Shown one piece after another: positions 41,070 to 43,573 of a DNA stretch of 43,573 bases. Under the pieces are notes generated by a model that saw only the letters and a program-made list of their open reading frames with translations, did no database searches and was not told the origin of the DNA. The position numbers were made by a program, and so were the translations under genes. Position 1 is the stretch's first letter, and each line of letters begins with the position of its first letter. The DNA is from Streptomyces viridochromogenes (GTDB taxonomy: Bacteria > Actinomycetota > Actinomycetes > Streptomycetales > Streptomycetaceae): NCBI RefSeq assembly GCF_001270495.1, contig NZ_LGUR01000244.1, positions 1 through 43,573 on the forward strand, read 5' to 3'.

Positions 41070-41867
41070 CTACCCGTGCTGCCCCTTCCCGTGGGACGAG
41101 TGCTTGGGGTGGTGCGGCTTTTCGGGGTACGCCGGCTTGACGGGGTGGGCGGGCTTGACCGGGTACATCGGCTTGACGGGGTAGGCGGGCTTGACCGGGT
41201 ACATCGGCTTGACCGGGTGGATGGGCTTTGCGGGGTACGCGGGCTTGACGGGCTTGATCGGGTAGGCCGGCTTTTCGGGGTAGGCGGGCTTGACCGGCTT
41301 GATGGGGTAGGCGGGCTTTTCCGGGTATGCGGGCTTGACGGGCTTGGCCGGGTAGGCGGGCTTTTCCGGGTATGCGGGCTTGACGGGCTTGGCCGGGTAG
41401 GCGGGCTTTTCCGGGTACGCGGGCTTGACCGGCTTGGTGGGGTATTCGGGCTTGACGGGCTTGACCGGGTACGCGGGCTTTTCCGGGTAGGCGGGCTTGA
41501 CCGGCTTGACCGGGTAGGCGGGCTTCTCCGGATACGCGGGCTTGACCGGCTTGACCGGGTGCTCAGGCTTGACGGGGTAGTCGGGCTTGACGGGGTAGTC
41601 AGGCTTGACGGGCTTGACCGGGTACTCGGGCCTGACGGGCTTGACCGGGTACTCGGGCTTGACCGGGTGCTCGGGCTTGACCGGGTGCACCGGATACGCC
41701 GGCTTGGTCCCGTGCGCCGGGTAGGCGGGCTTGGCCGGGTACGGCGGGTGTGGGGTGGTGTCGTCCTGGGCGTGGGCGGTGCCCGTGCTCGCCAGGGCGG
41801 CTGCGGCGAGCGCGGCAGCCATGGCGGCTGGCGCCAGAACTGATCGCCATCTAGGCGATGTAGTCAT
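41070..41867 (-). CDS. Secreted Pro/Lys/Tyr repeat protein
   Basis: 265 residues from an ATG at 41867 with AGGAG upstream; a GTG at 41876 is the alternative. Residues 1-33 are a Sec signal peptide ending AHA. The rest is almost wholly repeats of KPxYPx: six full 15-residue units of the form KPAYPEKPAYPVKPV (109-138 and 148-207), one short unit, and looser copies to residue 251. The tail after 251 is rich in His, Ser and Gly (PHHPKHSSHGKGQHG). There is no cysteine, membrane anchor or LPXTG motif. It is strongly basic and must be extended (polyproline-like). No family is recognised; the repeats recall extensins and mussel foot proteins in style only. A role in the wall, surface or adhesion is a guess. 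Confidence 0.75.
   Translation of the reverse strand: MTTSPRWRSVLAPAAMAAALAAAALASTGTAHAQDDTTPHPPYPAKPAYPAHGTKPAYPVHPVKPEHPVKPEYPVKPVRPEYPVKPVKPDYPVKPDYPVKPEHPVKPVKPAYPEKPAYPVKPVKPAYPEKPAYPVKPVKPEYPTKPVKPAYPEKPAYPAKPVKPAYPEKPAYPAKPVKPAYPEKPAYPIKPVKPAYPEKPAYPIKPVKPAYPAKPIHPVKPMYPVKPAYPVKPMYPVKPAHPVKPAYPEKPHHPKHSSHGKGQHG
41115..41738 (-). repeat. Tandem repeat tract (45-bp units at its core)
   Basis: Encodes residues 44-251 of the secreted repeat protein. The core at 41247-41543 consists of 45-base units; the two encoding residues 148-162 and 163-177 give identical peptides and look identical or nearly so in DNA, implying recent duplication. It is not a CRISPR array: there are no unique spacers and the tract is fully translated. 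Confidence 0.8.
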
Positions 41868-41912
41868 TGTTTCCACTCTCCTCGACTTGGTTCAGGGCCT
41901 CGTGACGGGGGG

Positions 41913-42113
41913 TCAGCACCAAGAGCCGGACAGTGGAATGAATAGGAAATAGACTGATATGAATAACACTGCGGCGGTTATAAGCCACCGGATGGTGTAG
42001 CGCAGGAGGCCAGTTGGCCCGAGGTAGGGCGGGGGGCGAGACGGCGAGAGGACGAGGCGGCGGAGCCGCAGGCGCCGACGGTGACCCCCGGGCTCCGTGT
42101 CCCGGGCCCGCAC
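41913..42113 (-). CDS. Possible small membrane protein in an AT-rich patch
   Basis: A 66-residue frame whose C-terminal half contains one hydrophobic segment (WLITAAVLFISVYFLFIPL) preceded by arginines. It lies between the response regulator and the repeat-protein gene, in a rare AT-rich patch (about 41930-41985). The hydrophobic part may be only the translation of T-rich promoter DNA. No convincing ribosome binding site was found. Nothing else is recognised in 41868-42119. Confidence 0.15.
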   Translation of the reverse strand: MRARDTEPGGHRRRLRLRRLVLSPSRPPPYLGPTGLLRYTIRWLITAAVLFISVYFLFIPLSGSWC

Positions 42114-42119
42114 CCCGCG

Positions 42120-42818
42120 TCAGGCCGCCGGCCGCACGAGGCCCGACTCGTACGCGAAGGTCACCGCCTGGACACGGGCGCGCGCGCCGATCTTGCCGAG
42201 GATGTTGCTGACGTGCGTCTTGACGGTGGTCGGCGCGATGGACAGCCGCTCGGCGATCTCGGCGTTGGACCAGCCGGAGGCGACCGCGGTGAGGACGTCG
42301 CGCTCGCGTCCGGTGAGGGCGTCGAGGTCGGACGTGCGGGGGAGGGGGTGGCCGGTGCGCTGCTGGCGGACGGCGTCGATGAGTGCGCGGGTCAGGTCCG
42401 GGGTGATGACGGCGTCCCCGGCGGCGACGACGCGGACGGCCGAGGCGAGTTCCTCGGGGGCGGCGTCTTCGAGCAGGAATCCGTCCGCGCCGGCGCGCAG
42501 GGCGGCGTAGGCGTATCCCTCGTGGCCGGCGGGAGTGAGTACCAGGACGCGGGGCGTGTGCGGGGTCGCGTCCGCCAGTTCGAGGAGCCGGGGCCCGCGG
42601 TGCGGGCGTGCGAGGCGTCGGATGGTGTCGATGTCGTTCGCCCGGGAGGGGTGACTGTCCATCAGGACGACGTCGGGACGGAGCGTGGCGCTCATCCCGA
42701 CCGCCTCGGCCCCGCTCGCCGCTTCCCCGACCACGCTCAGATCGGGCTCGGGGTCCAGGAGCATGCGCAGGGCGAGGCGCTGGAGTGACTGGTCGTTGAC
42801 CACGAGTACGGAGACCAT
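42120..42818 (-). CDS. Orphan NarL/LuxR-type response regulator, altered receiver
   Basis: 232 residues: receiver domain (about 1-130) plus LuxR-type helix-turn-helix (about 165-228, with LTGRERDVLTAVASGWSNAE and APTTVKTHVSNILGKI). The phospho-acceptor Asp54 and Thr95 are present, but the acidic pair is reduced to Asn8-Asp9 and the conserved lysine of LLKD is Glu117 (LLED). An extra stretch of about 15 residues sits between Asp54 and Thr95. Phosphorylation may therefore be weak or unnecessary. No sensor kinase is adjacent. A perfect palindrome lies 48 bases upstream of its start, between it and an ABC transporter gene. Confidence 0.85.
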   Translation of the reverse strand: MVSVLVVNDQSLQRLALRMLLDPEPDLSVVGEAASGAEAVGMSATLRPDVVLMDSHPSRANDIDTIRRLARPHRGPRLLELADATPHTPRVLVLTPAGHEGYAYAALRAGADGFLLEDAAPEELASAVRVVAAGDAVITPDLTRALIDAVRQQRTGHPLPRTSDLDALTGRERDVLTAVASGWSNAEIAERLSIAPTTVKTHVSNILGKIGARARVQAVTFAYESGLVRPAA

Positions 42819-42865
42819 GGCTGTCTTCTCCCTGGCGGAGGGCCGGGCGGGCCGTCTATCAAGCG

Positions 42866-42884
42866 GAACGAAACGGTTTCGTTC
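42866..42884. promoter_or_regulatory. Perfect 19-bp palindromic operator
   Basis: GAACGAAACGGTTTCGTTC has perfect nine-base arms around a central G. It lies 48 bases upstream of the response-regulator ATG and 196 bases upstream of the ABC ATPase ATG. The form suits a TetR- or LacI-type repressor. A smaller dyad GCTAC-C-GTAGC follows at 42890-42900. Confidence 0.75.
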
Positions 42885-43079
42885 ACGACGCTACCGTAGC
42901 GCTTGTAAAGCCGGGGTAGGTAAACGGCCCGATGGCGTTCGAAGCTGTCGTTCGATGTTGTCGAGGAAGCTCAGCGGTCCGCCCGTTTGAAGGCGCGGTT
43001 TCACCGCCGGGCGACGTCGCCGGGCGGCTGAAACCGAGTTGAAGCCGTACTGAACCGCCGTGGCCGCACGCTCTGCGGC

Positions 43080-43573
43080 ATGACGACGACGGACCACGAA
43101 CTCGCGATCGCGGCCATGGGGCTGCGCAAGTCCTACGGGGACAAGACCGTCCTGGACGGCATCGACATCCGGGTGCCCGCGGGAACGATCTTCTCGTTGC
43201 TCGGGCCGAACGGCGCGGGCAAGACCACGGCGGTGAACATCCTGTCCACCCTCATCTCGGCCGACGGGGGACAGGCGCGGATCGCCGGGCACGACATCGT
43301 CGGCGAGGCCCAGGCGGTGCGTGCCGCGATCGGTGTCACCGGGCAGTTCTCGGCGGTGGACGGGCTGATCACCGGCGAGGAGAACATGCTTCTGATGGCG
43401 GACCTGCACCACCTCTCCCGCAGTGAAGGCAAGCGCACCGCGGCCGAGTTGCTGGAGCGTTTCGACCTGGTGGAGGCGGCGAAGAAGCCCGCCTCGACCT
43501 ACTCCGGCGGTATGAAGCGCCGCCTGGACATCGCCATGACGCTGGTCGGCAGCCCGCGGATCATCTTCCTCGA
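43080..43573 (+). CDS. DrrA-type ABC transporter ATPase (5' part only)
   Basis: The first 164 residues, running off the window edge. Walker A is LGPNGAGKTT (41-50), the Q-loop is at GVTGQFSAVD (about 85-94), the signature is YSGGMKRRLDIA (141-152) and the Walker B start is RIIFL at the edge. The wording matches the daunorubicin-resistance (DrrA) family of drug or lipid exporters, which work with a DrrB-type membrane protein normally encoded next. No clear ribosome binding site precedes the ATG. The 261-base upstream gap contains the 19-bp palindrome, suggesting repressor control. Confidence 0.9.
   Translation, partial: MTTTDHELAIAAMGLRKSYGDKTVLDGIDIRVPAGTIFSLLGPNGAGKTTAVNILSTLISADGGQARIAGHDIVGEAQAVRAAIGVTGQFSAVDGLITGEENMLLMADLHHLSRSEGKRTAAELLERFDLVEAAKKPASTYSGGMKRRLDIAMTLVGSPRIIFL

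Noticed and set aside
41247..41543. CRISPR array
   Set aside because: The 45-base units are contiguous with no unique spacers, and every base is translated as in-frame repeats.
41076..41843. Plus-strand Gly/Leu/Asp repeat protein opposite the Pro/Lys protein
   Set aside because: The minus strand has a signal peptide, a ribosome site and a sensible repeat; the plus-strand frame has neither start signal nor export signal.
43080..43573. Antibiotic biosynthesis or resistance cluster
   Set aside because: Only the start of one DrrA-type ATPase is visible; these transporters are also common outside such clusters.

Overview
The window is very GC-rich DNA with codon use, PucR/XDH genes, SpoIIE-type phosphatases, CBM-bearing GH43 enzymes and near absence of TTA codons typical of Streptomyces or a close relative. 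It holds 29 intact or edge-cut protein genes and one broken gene. No rRNA, tRNA, CRISPR array, IS element or phage gene was seen.

Layout. (1) 1-9.9 kb: a small TPR-like protein, then a purine-oxidation block: a PucR-type activator divergent from three xanthine dehydrogenase subunit genes (FAD, 2Fe-2S, molybdopterin), an AzgA-type purine permease and an XdhC maturation factor. (2) 9.9-11.8 kb: an orphan LanC-like cyclase with a Cys-Cys-Cys zinc-ligand pattern and an SRPBCC protein. (3) 11.8-17.1 kb: two secreted GH43 arabinan/xylan-side-chain enzymes (one with CBM42, one with CBM13), and a Tat-exported flavin amine/amino-acid oxidase carrying the only in-frame TTA codon I found in the window. 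(4) 17.1-29.1 kb: a signalling region with four SpoIIE/PP2C phosphatases of different architecture, interleaved with an M20 peptidase, a LysR and an IclR regulator.

(5) 29.1-38.0 kb: a seven-gene leftward operon, several genes overlapping by 4 bases, encoding two FAH-family proteins, a cyclase-family protein, an FAD monooxygenase, an ACMSD-like amidohydrolase, a type I extradiol dioxygenase and an SDR. This looks like a meta-cleavage pathway for an aromatic acid that I cannot name. A NodD-type LysR gene is divergent from it. The region between them carries five consecutive 16-bp units built on ATC-N9-GAT, and the same 15-bp box recurs in front of a neighbouring MFS gene. That MFS gene has lost its last third, so the regulon has lost its transporter. 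This is the best candidate for an undescribed system here.

(6) 38.1-40.9 kb: a diaminopropionate ammonia-lyase-like PLP enzyme overlapping a LysE-type exporter, with a divergent LysR. (7) 41.0-43.6 kb: a secreted Pro/Lys/Tyr repeat protein, an orphan NarL-type response regulator with an altered receiver site, and the start of a DrrA-type ABC ATPase, with a perfect 19-bp palindrome between the last two.

All functions are read from motifs by eye. No database search was run.
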